A DNA stretch of 64,000 bases, from NCBI GenBank assembly GCA_014905825.1, contig JACGCN010000003.1, positions 372,001 to 436,000 of the forward strand. Direction: 5' to 3'. Shown here one piece after another: positions 22,282-33,490 of the stretch. Both the position numbers and the translations under genes were made by a program. Below the pieces are notes generated by a model, which made no database searches, had not been told where the DNA came from, and worked only from the letters and a program-made list of their open reading frames with translations. This DNA comes from Lyophyllum atratum (Eukaryota; Basidiomycota; Agaricomycetes; Agaricales; Lyophyllaceae). The first letter of the stretch is position 1. Every line of letters begins with the position of its first letter.

Positions 22282-22959
22282 TCATGATGATTTTGTTGGC
22301 TGCTCCTGTGCCTCGGGCAGCTCCTCCGGGATGATTTTATGCTTGATGAGGAGTTCCTCGAGCTCGCCCTTTTGATGCACTAGAGAGATGAAGGAGGGGA
22401 AGAATCAGCCTCGGAGTAAAAATAGATTATGGATGTCACAGCCGAACAAGGACAGCTGGAAATAGGCAATTCAAAGAAACCACAACTCACTTCCAAGGAC
22501 AATATCACACCCGCCCAGGAACTCCCCGTTCACATAAACCTGTGGGATCGTCGGCCATTCCCTACCGTGACCGGCATGTAAGCCAACCAGACAGACACCG
22601 AATACAGAATAAAACGCACGAGAACTCCTTAATCCCCGTACGCAGCTCCGAATCCGCCAGTACGTTATACGTCTGCATCTTCTCCGGCGGTACACCGTGG
22701 AGGTCAAGGACCTGTACCACCGCACGCGAGAAGCCGCATTCGGGGAGCTGCGGGGTGCCCTTCATGAAGAGGACGACGGGGCTTGCTTCGATGGCTTTCT
22801 GTATCGCAGACCGCGTCTCGGTGGAGATGTGCCTGTGCGCGAAAGGCGCTGCTGAACGGATAACGGCGAACTGGTGTATTTCATGGTTGTTGGACTGGTG
22901 TAGGAGATGTGGTATAGGATAAGGGTGCTTACGGAGGAGCGGAGCGCTGGTCGGAACAT
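22282..22959 (-). CDS. GRX5: Monothiol glutaredoxin, mitochondrial
   Basis: Four exons (22933-22959, 22620-22870, 22491-22561 and 22282-22379) join in phase to 148 residues. The N-terminal [20 protein letters not shown] is a likely mitochondrial presequence. The thioredoxin-fold core follows: [20 protein letters not shown] with the monothiol CGFS active site, [24 protein letters not shown] and a C-terminal helix [12 protein letters not shown]. The family transfers [2Fe-2S] clusters from the ISU scaffold to acceptors; CGFS Cys and glutathione ligate the cluster, and the GGCDI segment contacts glutathione. Length and motifs match yeast Grx5. Intact. Confidence 0.95.
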
Positions 22960-23404
22960 CGTACACGGCAAGTATGTATGGGTGAGAGAGAACAGTGAGA
23001 GTTTGTGGGATGACGAGGCGAGATGACAAAGTCCCGAAGTGAGAATTCACCCGATCTGATGACTAAGCTGGTCTCTTGGCCAATGTCCGGGTCCCGTTCC
23101 GGCGCGTGGCTCATTCACGTGGTGGACGCGTTCGTCACACCTCCAAGTTTGTGACGACCATCACAACCATTGTTCGTTCACGTCGCACGACGCATTATGA
23201 TAATGTAGTGGCCAGTTGCTGCTCAGCGTGTCCCCACATACTAAATGAGCTACTGGCCAGAATTCCATACCATGCATCATTGTTTGAAGCATCCCGTGGC
23301 CCCGGATGCCCATATAGCCGCCGTTCAATCAACCTTATTTATACTCCGAGTTCCCCAACTTCTTCCAGCTCTTCTTCGCGCCACCCAAGCTTCGTCTGAC
23401 CACT
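22960..23404. other. Divergent promoter region of GRX5 and FunK1 gene
   Basis: No coding region seen. The 445 bp lie between the two start codons; a near-repeat of TCTTCTTCGCG(C/T)C occurs around 23373 and 23437. Confidence 0.4.
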
Positions 23405-25673
23405 ATGTCGAGCTCCCCCAACTCCTCAGGCTCTTCTTCGCGTCGATCAGGTTCATTTGAGACAGACGACACTTCATCGTTTGAATCATGCTCTCATGGT
23501 ACGAGTCAAATTCTACATCGTGCTCTCGACCTACTCACAAGTCTCCCAGATATGTCTCCCGTATACCATAACCTTAAACTCCGCATGAAAGGAGATGTCG
23601 AAGCTCAATACTCCTCCGACGTACCTGTACTCGACTTCGTCACTCACGTCTGGGGAATCGACCACGACACTGCCAAACACCTCCTCTCGCAGGACTGGGA
23701 ATTACCGACGGACCTACTCGCAATGTATATGGTGGTCAAATCTGAAGCTATGGTGTCCGGGTCATTCGCTAAGATGGCTAACTCCTTGGTTCAGTCGGCT
23801 AGGAAAGCAGTCACTGAATTCCGGAAACTTCATCAGAGCGACGGCCTCGAGGCAGAGACAGCTTCGGATGCGGACATCGATTTTTGGAATACTACAGGCG
23901 TCAAGGGTCTGCAAAGCCGTTGGACCGATCGCAGACCGGACATCATCACCGTCGACAAGGAAGCGGTTCAAGTCAAACCTAACTGGTTGCTTGTGCGCCA
24001 GGTTATAGAGTTCAAACGCAGATCTGAAGAGGAGGAAGAAGACTATGCGACAGCCTCCACGAACAGCCTAGCCAACCCTCTCTCCGATTCCGGAGGTTCG
24101 TCTGCCGCTGGACCCCCAACCCGTGCCGCGAGCAGCGAACGTCCTTCAGTTGGAGGTGTACCATCTCCGGATTGCAGCAGGAAACGCAAGTATAGCGGAT
24201 CCGAGGAGGGAAATGATTCTAAACGCCCTCGAACAGTACCGAAGGTCCCTGAAATTACCACGGCTCAAGCACAACTTGCGATCTATGCTCTAGAATGTTT
24301 GGATGCGTCAACCCGGCATTACATCTCTGGTGTTTTTGTCAATCGATTCCAGGTCTCCCTTTGGTACTACGACCGCTCTTGTGTCATCAGCACCGTCACT
24401 TTCAACTTCGATCGCCACCCCGCCCTGCTCGTCCTCGTTCTCTATGCATTGAGTGCTTGTGACAACAAGCATGCTGGCTTCGATCCCTACCTCGTAACTC
24501 CTCCCTCCATCAATAGCCAAGAGTGTCCTGAAGGGAAGGAGTACTGGCAGGAAATCATAGGTTATGAGATTCATCTTCCTACGTCCGACAAATATCCAGG
24601 ACGTGGTAAATTCCGCATCGAAGATATCTTATTCGCCTATCGCGGCCTCATCGGTCGTGGAACCATGGTATACAAGGTAGCTCCGCTTGTTGAGGACCAA
24701 CGCGGCTTCGAAGCGCTCAAAATCGCCTGGCCATCCGTCACCCGGCCGCTCGAGGCCAAGATGATTGAGCAGCTCCATTCACGGCTCCCGCTGCGGTGGC
24801 GCGAGCACATTCCGGAGCTCACGTACTCCGCTACCTTGACCGCTGAGGAGTTACAACTTCCCCGCTTCGAGCTCTTGAAAACGAACCCCATCGATCAATT
24901 CGAAGATCGCCAGATGCACACTCTGGCGATGAAGCTTTATGGTAAACTATGGGAAGTCGGGAGCGTTGAAGCCTTCCAAGAGGTATTTATTGACTGCGTT
25001 GAATGTACGTGGTCGCTCCGCTTGTTTATATCTTGCTTCTAAACGTCATTATTCAGGTCATTACCATGCATATCAGGAAGGACATGTCTTGCATCGTGAC
25101 CTGAGTCAGAACAACCTGATGTTCAAGCTCTGTGAGGACGGAACCACAAAGGGTATTCTCAATGACTGGGATATGGCTTCATATGTGGAGGACAACAACG
25201 AGATCAACAAGTCTACCGCCACCCAGCGCACGGGCACCCGCCCCTTTGTGGCATACGAACTTCTTACCGACGCGGACAGAGACCTGCCTCCCCACCTCTA
25301 CCGTCACGACCTGGAATCCTTCTTCTATATCTTGCTTTGGGCCGCGGTTCACTACGACTTTACACACAAGAAGAAGCTCGAGAGGATTGAGATGCTCAAC
25401 GACTGGGATGGATCAGACTACCAGATCATGCGTTGCGCTAAAATATCCTTCAATATGTATCGCACCGAGAGGCGCAGGGTATTGGACTGTGTACGACCCG
25501 AGTGCAAGTCGCAACTGCTTCCGTGGTTGATGGTGCTGGGGGATTTGTTCCAGGACGCGTGTATGGCTCAGCAACGGCTTGAACGCTCCTCGCCGGACTG
25601 GGACGATAAGACGTTGGGTGGTCATATCACGTTTGCGAACTTTATGAAGGCGCTTGGCCGTACGCCTCGATAG
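23405..25673 (+). CDS. FunK1-type fungal protein kinase
   Basis: Exons 23405-25004 and 25057-25673 join in phase (52-nt intron) to 738 residues. After a Ser-rich start there is the N-terminal FunK1 region (VEAQYSSDVPVLDFVTHVW; DIDFWNTTGVKGLQSRWTDR; VIEFKRRSEEEEEDY), an acidic/basic linker with RKRKYSGSEEGNDSKRPR (possible nuclear signal), then a kinase-like lobe: QLAIYALECLDASTRHYISG, VLHRDLSQNNLMF (catalytic HRD...N), LNDWDMASYV (DWD in the DFG place) and TGTRPFVAYELL (activation segment), followed by HDLESFFYILLWA. These are hallmarks of Pkinase_fungal (FunK1), a family expanded in multicellular mushrooms. Key catalytic residues are present and no lesion is seen. Substrates unknown. Confidence 0.93.
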
Positions 25674-26670
25674 TTCCCGTCATCATATACATTTGGCGAT
25701 GTTTCCCGGCTCGGACTCATACGTCCCCCTTTATCTATTGCGCTATGTATTAATTCTCTATGCACTTGTATGTAATAACCAATCGTATCGTCAGACCTGC
25801 GTTACTAGTGAGCCACTCTACCGCACATCGACGTTCTAGATCTGGTGGATCGACTTACCGAGGAATATGTTCCTTTGCAACGCAACATCGTCCCAGCAAG
25901 TGATACCTTGAGTCGTTACGGTCCGTTTCTGACTAACTGAACATTGGACGCTCTCTTCGGTCTCCAGGTCGTTTCGTTCCTGGTCATACCCGGTGCCATT
26001 TCGTGAGATGCGCATTGAGTCTGGGCATAGTCTGCGACTTGATCATCCTTTGCGTGAGTCGACGTGGGGGTGAAGAGCCTCGTGAAGCAACTCCTCAAGG
26101 GGCTGAAACGCGAACATCTCGCTGTCAGGAATCAATGCAGGGATTACCGTTAGAAGGGTGTGGGAGTAGACATTCGCGCCGTCAACCGTGGAGGCTTGCT
26201 GGTTTATATGGTGATTCCTCCACACAGTGACACAGGGCCTCAAGGATGTCAGGTTAAAGATTGAAAAGACGCATTGCCCCCACACTGTCAGCGCCGAGAA
26301 GCAACGTCTCCGAACCGACGATCCATGCATGGTGGGTGGACCTTCGGCATCGCGTCTATACGAATAATGCAAGTCTAAGCATGTCCATATCCAATTTCCT
26401 TGCCTCTTTGTGCGCCCTTAAGCACACTCTTTGACCGATAAGAAGAGATAGATATCCGGAGCCGTGAGATATAAATAGGACGGTCAATCTCGGTTCGGCT
26501 GACGCCGTCAGTCAACGCCTTTCAACGTGTCGTCCCTTTTTGACTGCAATGATGCAGCCATCCCCCCCAATGCCCGCTGGGAGTCCCTTTGGCCCTCATC
26601 TTCTTCGCTCTTCCTTTCCCGGCCACACTCCCTCCCTCCTCCTTTCCCCCCATCTCCTCCCCTCCCGTGG
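25674..26670. other. Intergenic, no supported gene
   Basis: About 1 kb without a supported coding region; the last 150 bp before 26671 are pyrimidine-rich, as in many fungal 5' leaders. Confidence 0.4.
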
Positions 26671-28416
26671 ATGATGTCGTCGCAGTCAGTTAACTTCCGA
26701 CGCCCCAGGTCCATAGTATTCTTTTGTGCGGCGCTCTTGGCTCTTACGTTCATCTTATCACGGTCCTCCCGTCATGCGAAGCCTAAGGGTGTGATATTAA
26801 TGCTGCTTCCTCCCTCACGGGTGCACCAAGCCACCTTGGCACTCAGGAACGTCGAGGATCGGTTCAACCGTCGGCTTAAATACCCTTACGTTCTCTTTAT
26901 GGTCGAGGGTGAATATGACCAGGTCACCGAGTTGCAGAGGGAGAAGATCGAGCATATCACGGAGGGGCGGGCTAAATTTGGTGGGTAGTGTTGTGTGTGT
27001 TTCTGCCAGCGCTTGTGTTGACAGGTTTTCTGAAATAGCGGAGGTACCGAAATCAGAGTGGGATGTCCCAGAGTCTTTGGATAGTCTGCTGGTAGAGGCG
27101 TCGTTGAATAAAATTGGGTGCGTACACAGGTTTTCTACCATAGTTGATTGTGCGTTTGGTTGATCGTGCCACTTCTTGTCAGATTCTCACACGGCTATCG
27201 AGCTATGTGCCGCTGGTACTCAGGTTAGTTTTAGCTCCTCAACTACGACGACGTTGTAGCAGCATGCGTTACCCTACTGAGGCTATAGCCTCATAAGCCC
27301 AATTTGTCGACTGACCGCCGCTTTTCACCCAGGCTTCTACTGGAAACATCCGGCATTAGCGCAGTATGACTGGCTCTGGAGACTGGATACCGATATCGAA
27401 TTCCATTGTGATCTGGTACGTGTACATTTTACTTGAAAGATTGGCATTGCGTCATCACTATCTTTCTTCACTCCGCTATAAATATCTCGGTCGTTTGCAC
27501 CCGCTGATCTTCATCTATGTAGCCATACGATCCGATCGAACGACTTGTCGAGAATGACGCACTTTACGGTGAGTTCTCCATCCCTCCCTTCGTCTTTTGA
27601 CATCCACTGACAGCGATATCCCAAGGTTTCGTGCAAGTGGCTTATGATGCGGATTGGGTCCAACCCACCCTGGCATCGAATGTCTCTGCATTCATGTCAG
27701 CCGTGCACGATGGCTCATTGTCGCTCTCGTTCCCAGAAGAGGTTAACCACGAATTCGTATGGAATGGAAAGGACGGCGTGGAGAAGGCTATGAGTGGAGA
27801 GGCAGGGAATAGGGAGTGGACGAAGCGGTGCATGTATGTGAGTATCATTCTTCTTGCTACTCCTTCCCTTCTCGCCCAGCAGCTTTGATTCGTTGCTGAC
27901 CTTTTATTCGAATAGAATAATTTCGAAATTTCGCATCGCAGCGTATGGGAGAGCGACATCTATACACAGCTCTTTGCGTTTCTAGATCGAGCAGGAGGTA
28001 CGTAGACTCCCTGGTCTCTTCACGTTCTACTTCTTACTCTCTAATATCACAGGCTTCTTCTACGAACGCTGGAGTGATTCTCCCATCCACTCCTTCGGTA
28101 TCGCCATGTCGCTGCGGAAGGACCAAGTTCTTCAGTTCAAGGATATGGGGTGCGTGCATCCTCGACTAAGCTATCGTCCCTCTGCTGACGTGCGATCTTT
28201 TCCTGTAGTTACCAACACCAGGGCTGGGAATACGAGTGTCCTGCCGAGTCCACACGATGTACCTGCCTACGGGAAAAGAAGTTTGAGAATTTCAAAGACG
28301 GCGGTATAGGGTAAGTAGTTACCCCCCCTTTTTTCTTTTTTCCCCTCATCTATGAACTATCTCTGACTGCTATATTTGTTGATCCCAGGTGGTTTGAACC
28401 CGACCGCCGCTCATGA
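26671..28416 (+). CDS. GT15 alpha-1,2-mannosyltransferase (KRE2/KTR family)
   Basis: Ten exons (26671-26980, 27039-27117, 27183-27223, 27333-27415, 27523-27568, 27626-27837, 27916-27997, 28053-28149, 28209-28310 and 28389-28416) join to 359 residues. It is a Golgi type II membrane protein: short basic N-terminus, then signal anchor IVFFCAALLALTFIL (residues 13-27). The catalytic domain carries YPYVLFMVEGEYDQVTELQ, FSHGYRAMCRWYSGFYWKHP, the nucleotide/metal site YDWLWRLDTDIEFHCDL, NREWTKRCMYNNFEISH, GFFYERWSDSPIHSFGIAM and the C-terminal QHQGWEYECP. It adds alpha-1,2-mannose from GDP-mannose to N- and O-glycans. The ATG at 26671 is preferred over an upstream one at 26527 because it puts the anchor near the N-terminus. 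Intact. Confidence 0.94.
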
Positions 28417-28766
28417 TTCACAGTGACGCGCAAAAAAACTATTTGTAATGGCCTCGATCTCATGCTGTTGGATACTTACGATCTAGACTACCTATCTTGT
28501 ATAACGACCTTGTATACGCACCCCCGAGCAGGAATAGACCATTGGTTGGACGATATACTTCGGAATGGCGCACGAAAGTGGAATGGAAGAGCGGCAGCCT
28601 TCAATTTCAATGCCCGCGCGACCCTTGTTCCCTTCACCAACATAACAATTTCCCTCTGTGGTCATGGAAATTTTGTTTGGAGTTCGCGGTGTACAGGATC
28701 AATACAGGTGTGCGTACGATTTAACCTTCGTGCAAGCATATTTAAACGACGACATATCCAGATGAT
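28417..28766. other. Spacer with no gene
   Basis: Only short unconserved open frames. Confidence 0.35.
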
Positions 28767-28966
28767 TTAGGCCAGCTGTATCACCAGCTGGTCCAACGTC
28801 TGGGGTGCCGAGTCGTGAACAATTCCACCATCGCAAGCCGCGGCCGTCGGGGTCGCTCCTCCTTTGCTCCTTAAACCAAGCCGGCGATGGCGACCCAGCC
28901 GACTGAGAATTTGTACTTGAACTGTGATGGTAGGCAGGATAAATAAACAGTAAGTCGTCATGCAAT
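28767..28966 (-). repeat. Degenerate duplicate of the 3' end of the downstream gene
   Basis: The minus-strand end of this segment encodes APQTLDQLVIQLA and stop, closely resembling the last codons DPQTLDQMIQLA and stop of the gene ending at 28967. The surrounding DNA (GGCCAGCTG.ATCA...CTGGTCCA..GTCTGGG) also matches. It looks like a short tandem duplication of the gene's 3' end that has drifted. Confidence 0.6.
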
Positions 28967-30739
28967 TCAGGCCAGCTGAATCATCTGGTCCAGAGTCTGG
29001 GGATCTAACAATACAGTTGAATCTTTCATGGACTCCAACCGCGCCGCCATCAGAACCGCACGTAGAGTCAACGCAGCGTCTACGTTAGCCCAGTCCTCCG
29101 CCCTCCCGACGGGCATGTCAATCCATCCATCGTTGAGCAGATGCCTTTCGGCAGTCGTCAAGCAACTCGCTCCTCTCCCTTTCCAACCCTCCACCAACCG
29201 CTGAAGATAATAACGTGCAAATACTATTCGTGATCTCTTCCACCCTCTATTGCTCGTCTGGTTGTCTCTCAGCGCTGCACACCGAAGCGCTGCGGCCGTG
29301 TCCACAGGTATGGACAGGTCTGCGTTTAACGGTTCGCCCATGATACACTCTACGTGTCGGGAGATCCACGTATCGAGCATCATGATTTGGATCCATAAGA
29401 CTGAACCAACACTCATCTCCCATCCAGGACCACGATCTTCGTGACCCAAATTCATCTTATACTGTTGAGCCCAGCTAGCATCAAGTTCTCCTGCGAGTAG
29501 CGCGCCGGACAGCTGTGGAAGTATAGGTACACGATCCCCCATCGCTCGAACGACCCAGCACATACTCATGCGCACCGTGAACTCCGTAAAGCCTGTGCAG
29601 AACCAGCCCCGTAACCCCCCATTCTCATCTCCCCAGTCATTCGCGACTTTGATATCATCTGTGGTGACGATATCGAGGTTGCGATCGTGCATGACCCGGA
29701 AGATGTTTGATGGGGCTTCACTGAACCCAACAGAGGCTTCTAGGAGCTCGAACGCAATGCGCGATGCAGCACTTCGTTCGTTCCGGGACCAGTCGGAGAG
29801 ACTGCGATGAGGGAAGGCGTTGGACACCGCAGGGTTCCCGGCGATGCACAGGAGAAAGGGGACGACGGGGACGAAAGGACTTTTCCACCTGCCTGCCCAC
29901 CGTGCACTGTTGTCGACGTCTAGATGACCCATAATGTCGAGGGTATGAACCTCCTGCCATTTATCAGAACGAGTCTGATCGAAGGCAGAGCGGAGGATAT
30001 GATCGACGGCGTTGTACCCTACACGATGCATTGCGACAGCAGCATTGCCGATGTGGATGTCTCCGCATGCAGTGCGAAGGAGCGTCGAGAGTTCGGTGGG
30101 TGTGCACTTGGAGGCAGAGGGCATCATGTTAGACGGAAGCCCCGAGTAGCGTGCAATCATCCCGACGCCCTGCTGATACTGTGATGTGATGCTGCAATAT
30201 CTTCCCGTCATATGCAGCGATCGTTCTGCGGCGGTGAACGTGGTGACCTCCATGTCAAGTAGGAAGCCAAATTGGATGATATCCGACGTTGGGATGAACG
30301 TCAGGGGTGCATCGAGACTGTCGGCGATTGTTTCGGCGTCGACGCTCTCGGAGCAAGATTGCGAGGTGCAGTCCACTCCCAGGTCGTTCATCATGTTGCA
30401 CCACGTCGCTTTGCGTGGTGACATGCGTGCCCGAGTGTCTCTATCGGAATTCAAGGACCAGCGGAAGGACGAGAGCTGCGGAGTAGGCGAAATATGATTG
30501 GCTTTCATGATGCGAAGGGCTTCGGCGACGCGGATGTCGACCGGAGTATACCAAATGCGCAGCTTCCATTCTCGAAGCGACCAGCTGTATGTGGTCCTCT
30601 TTGCCATTGAGCCGATTGCAGCCTTGCCGACCTTGTTACGAATAGTGACTGAGGAAAGATATTGATGTGCAACCTGAAGAAGTGCAAGGATGATTGTGAT
30701 AGGTGCTAGGATAATAGTCATGACCTCTGCTCTACCCAT
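28967..30739 (-). CDS. Uncharacterised 590-residue membrane-anchored protein
   Basis: Single uninterrupted exon. The N-terminus has one hydrophobic segment (VMTIILAPITIILALLQVA, residues 6-24) that could be a signal anchor. The rest is a soluble, helix-rich domain without a motif I recognise; conserved-looking stretches include REWKLRIWYTPVDIRVAEAL, SFRWSLNSDRDTRARMSPRK, DIIQFGFLLDMEVTTFTA and HMTGRYCSITSQYQQGVGMI. Several Trp-rich helices follow, and the end is DPQTLDQMIQLA. Lack of introns is unusual in this window. Length, composition and absence of internal stops support a real gene. Lineage-restricted families of this type are common in Agaricomycetes; no function can be given. Confidence 0.78.
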   Translation of the reverse strand: MGRAEVMTIILAPITIILALLQVAHQYLSSVTIRNKVGKAAIGSMAKRTTYSWSLREWKLRIWYTPVDIRVAEALRIMKANHISPTPQLSSFRWSLNSDRDTRARMSPRKATWCNMMNDLGVDCTSQSCSESVDAETIADSLDAPLTFIPTSDIIQFGFLLDMEVTTFTAAERSLHMTGRYCSITSQYQQGVGMIARYSGLPSNMMPSASKCTPTELSTLLRTACGDIHIGNAAVAMHRVGYNAVDHILRSAFDQTRSDKWQEVHTLDIMGHLDVDNSARWAGRWKSPFVPVVPFLLCIAGNPAVSNAFPHRSLSDWSRNERSAASRIAFELLEASVGFSEAPSNIFRVMHDRNLDIVTTDDIKVANDWGDENGGLRGWFCTGFTEFTVRMSMCWVVRAMGDRVPILPQLSGALLAGELDASWAQQYKMNLGHEDRGPGWEMSVGSVLWIQIMMLDTWISRHVECIMGEPLNADLSIPVDTAAALRCAALRDNQTSNRGWKRSRIVFARYYLQRLVEGWKGRGASCLTTAERHLLNDGWIDMPVGRAEDWANVDAALTLRAVLMAARLESMKDSTVLLDPQTLDQMIQLA

Positions 30740-31420
30740 TTTGACGGGGTATAAATGTAGGAGTGTATATGTGAGTGAGGAGGTTTTTTAGCTGGGAGCT
30801 GAAGTGGGCGGGTGAATGTACCGATCTAGTTATGATCTGCGGGGCAAGAGGTTCATATAGCACTCCAATCTCACCCATTGCGCGCAAGGAAGTGGCGGTC
30901 CAGAATCCGATTCTGTAAAGGAGATGCTCTTGGCCGTACTCTTGGCAGGTAAACCGTGGAAGGACGCGGGGTCTGATCTATTTTAGATCCCTCTGATTGA
31001 CGCGCAAGTATCACTGTTTTGACATTTGTCACTGCTCGCCATAGACCCTGCATGTTCACCCAGTTCAAGTTGGGGCCCGGGACAGGATGCTCCTATCGAC
31101 CGCGTGCCGTTGTCTGCTGTTTGTCATGTTTTTCGAACTTTTTCCTCACCAAATCGGCTTCTTCCGTTATCCTGAGCAGTAAACCTGTGGGAGTACTTGT
31201 CCTTTGTCCCGGCTTGTCGGACTACCGTAATTGCACAGAATGGCCGACGAAGGAGCTCAGAGCGCCAGAAGAGAAAGAACCTCTCCACCCAAGAGGCAGG
31301 GATCCAGTGGTCGCAGCCTGAAAGGAGACTTGTGTTACGGGATCATTGGAAAGCGATGACCATGGGCATGGGGTGTACAACCCCAAATAGCCTGCAGGTT
31401 CGAAGCCCCTCGAATCCCCA
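30740..31420. other. Upstream region of the 590-residue gene, no gene
   Basis: No supported coding region. Confidence 0.35.
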
Positions 31421-31760
31421 GGAACGGCACATCACCAATCTCATCGATGCACGATGCGCCCTTTTCTTACATCTGAACGACACCTCTATACCAATCCCTA
31501 GGAATGGCACATCCCTAATCTCACTGACGCAATATGCGCCCTTTTCTTACATCTGAGAGACACCAAATAGCATCCAGGTTCAAATCCCGTCGAGTCCCCA
31601 GGAACGGCACATCACCAATCTCATCGATGCGCGATGCGCCCTTTCCTTACATCTGAACGACACCTCCCTGTCCCTACGAATCCCCAGGAATGGCACCTCA
31701 CCAATCTCATCGATGCATGCTGCGCCCTTTTCTTACATCTGAACGACACCTCCATACGAA
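31421..31760. repeat. Four-copy tandem repeat, ~80-100 bp period
   Basis: Four imperfect copies begin at about 31421, 31501, 31601 and 31687. Each contains GGAA(C/T)GGCAC(A/C)TC..CCAATCTCATCGATGC followed by TGCGCCCTTTTCTTACATCT and GA(A/G)(C/A)GACACC. A longer flanking block (AAATAGCCTGCAGGTTCGAAGCCCC / AAATAGCATCCAGGTTCAAATCCCG) precedes copies 1 and 3. The four units contain no tRNA fold. Confidence 0.85.
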
Positions 31761-32067
31761 TCCTTTTGTGCGAAAATCGTGGAGAACTCGGGTCGAATGG
31801 CTGACAAAATAGTAAAGCAGTGTATAATAGATGGGTTTAAGTTGTAGAGTACGTACTGTCCCGGCTCATCAGAGAATGCCCCAAATTTGGTGGTGAGGAC
31901 GACGATGATGGTTATGGATGTACTTCTAGAAATAACTGTACTTATGCACGAATATGTGAATACAACACGAAAGCATCTGGCGAACGCGCGGCCGCGCAGC
32001 CACACCGCGCATATCGCGGTTCTGACCAGAGAGCGAAAACATTAGTGTAACAAGACCCAAGTGCCTG
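31761..32067. other. Spacer with no gene
   Basis: Nothing recognised; precedes the 3' end of the Sds3-like gene. Confidence 0.35.
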
Positions 32068-33490
32068 CTACGCGACCCCTAACTTCCCAAGCGCCACCGC
32101 CGTCGCGCGCCTACGCTTATTCCCCCTCCTAATCTCATTCAAATCACTCTCAATCTCCGTATCCTTACACGGCCCAAGCATATACAAGCTCTTCCCCAGC
32201 CCCCCCACCACCTGCTGCCCCCCCGCCCCATTCCCCTTCGGCCTTCTCCGTCCTCCCCCCGCCCCGCCCCCGCCACCCTGGGGCGCCGCCGGGGCAGTGG
32301 TGCTGGTCAGCGGAAGGGGGAAGGGCGAGGGGAGCTCATCGACGGCGAGGGAGTGCGGGTTGAGGAAGGGCCCGGAGGTGATGGGGAGGGAGGAGATGAG
32401 GCCTGGTTGGGGGAGGGCGGTGGTGGAGCCGAGGGGGGTGGGGGGGGGAGAGGTGCCGAGTTTGTTGCGGAGTTTGCGGGTGATGTGCGGGCGGGAGGAG
32501 GAGTCCATTGATGCGTCTGGGGGAGGGGCTTGGAATTAGTATGTAGATGGACGTGGAAGGGAAGGGTACCCACCGCCTGCAGTTCCTTCGCCTTCTTTCT
32601 CCTCGCGTGCTCTCCGGCGTCTCTCTTCGACACCCTCTAGGAGGCGTTCTCTCACGCGCTCGCGGCCTCTCCGCCACTCTTCCTCCACGCGCTCGCGCTC
32701 CTCGTCGTATGCTGTCTGGGCACAGTCCATCCCGTGCCTTTCTTGGCATTCCGCCTCCGCAAGTAGAGCCCCTCGTTCGAGGGCGAGGGGCATGAGCCGA
32801 AGCGTGTAGAGTGAAAGCGTTTCGGGGCGTGTAGAGAGCTGATGCGCGGTGGCGAGCAGTGCGGAGGTCGTCTCATGGTAGTGTCGGCCGCTGCAGAATG
32901 GTAAAAGCGTCAGTTCTCGAATATCATAACATACATGTCATGAAAGAAAAGATTAAGAGTGAAGAGACGGGTAAAGTATAAGGGAAAACACGACACTCAC
33001 TCATCCCGGCGATCACTCATTTCCTTGCCCAGCTTCCCCGCCAGTTCCCGCCGGCGCTTCTCCTTCTTTCCTTCGTCAATCGAGGCTACACCACAAAACA
33101 CACATCTATCAGCATCCCGCCTGCATCCCCAAGCAAAAAATGAAGTCTCACCCGTATGCGTCTGCGCATGCCCGTGTATCCTTGAACTACTGCTCCCATG
33201 CGTGTGATGGCTCTGGCTTTGTTGATGATGCGAGTGAGTCTGCTGGTGCGTGTAGATGTTGGGCGCGCCGCTACCTGGGGGCGGTTTGAAGTGCGAGCTA
33301 CCATGCGAATGGGAGGTGTGGGTGTTGTGTATGTGGGCGTGGCCGTGCGAGGAGTGTGTATGGGAGGAGGAGGGGTATGGCACTGGGAAGATGCCTTGTT
33401 GAGGAGGGGGCATTCTGCCTTTCGAGTATGAGTATGTGGAATGTTCGAGGCTCGTTTTGGCGGGTGGGTTGAGTATGCCAGGGGACTGGA
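32068..33490 (-). CDS. Sds3-like protein (histone deacetylase complex subunit)
   Basis: Exons on the minus strand: about 33490-33152, 33085-33001, 32890-32574 and 32528-32068. The first is His/Ser-rich (HTHSSHGHAHIHNTHTSHSH). Next comes the Sds3-type helical region: KKEKRRRELAGKLGKEMSDR continuing DGRHYHETTSALLATAHQLS, LYTLRLMPLALERGALLAEA, AYDEERERVEEEWRRGRERV and RERLLEGVEERRRRAREEKE. The last exon has HITRKLRNKLGTSPPPTPLG and a C-terminal ESDLNEIRRGNKRRRATAVA. Sds3/Dep1 proteins scaffold the Rpd3L histone deacetylase in the nucleus. The 5' end is not resolved: the frame extends upstream of ATG 33413 to a likely acceptor near 33490, implying a small first exon further upstream. The family call is from the helical block and is moderately sure. 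Confidence 0.62.

Noticed and set aside
31380..31760. tRNA-like GGTTCGAAGCCCC / GGTTCAAATCCCG boxes in the tandem repeat
   Set aside because: Resemble a B box, but no acceptor stem, D-arm or anticodon arm can be folded around them.
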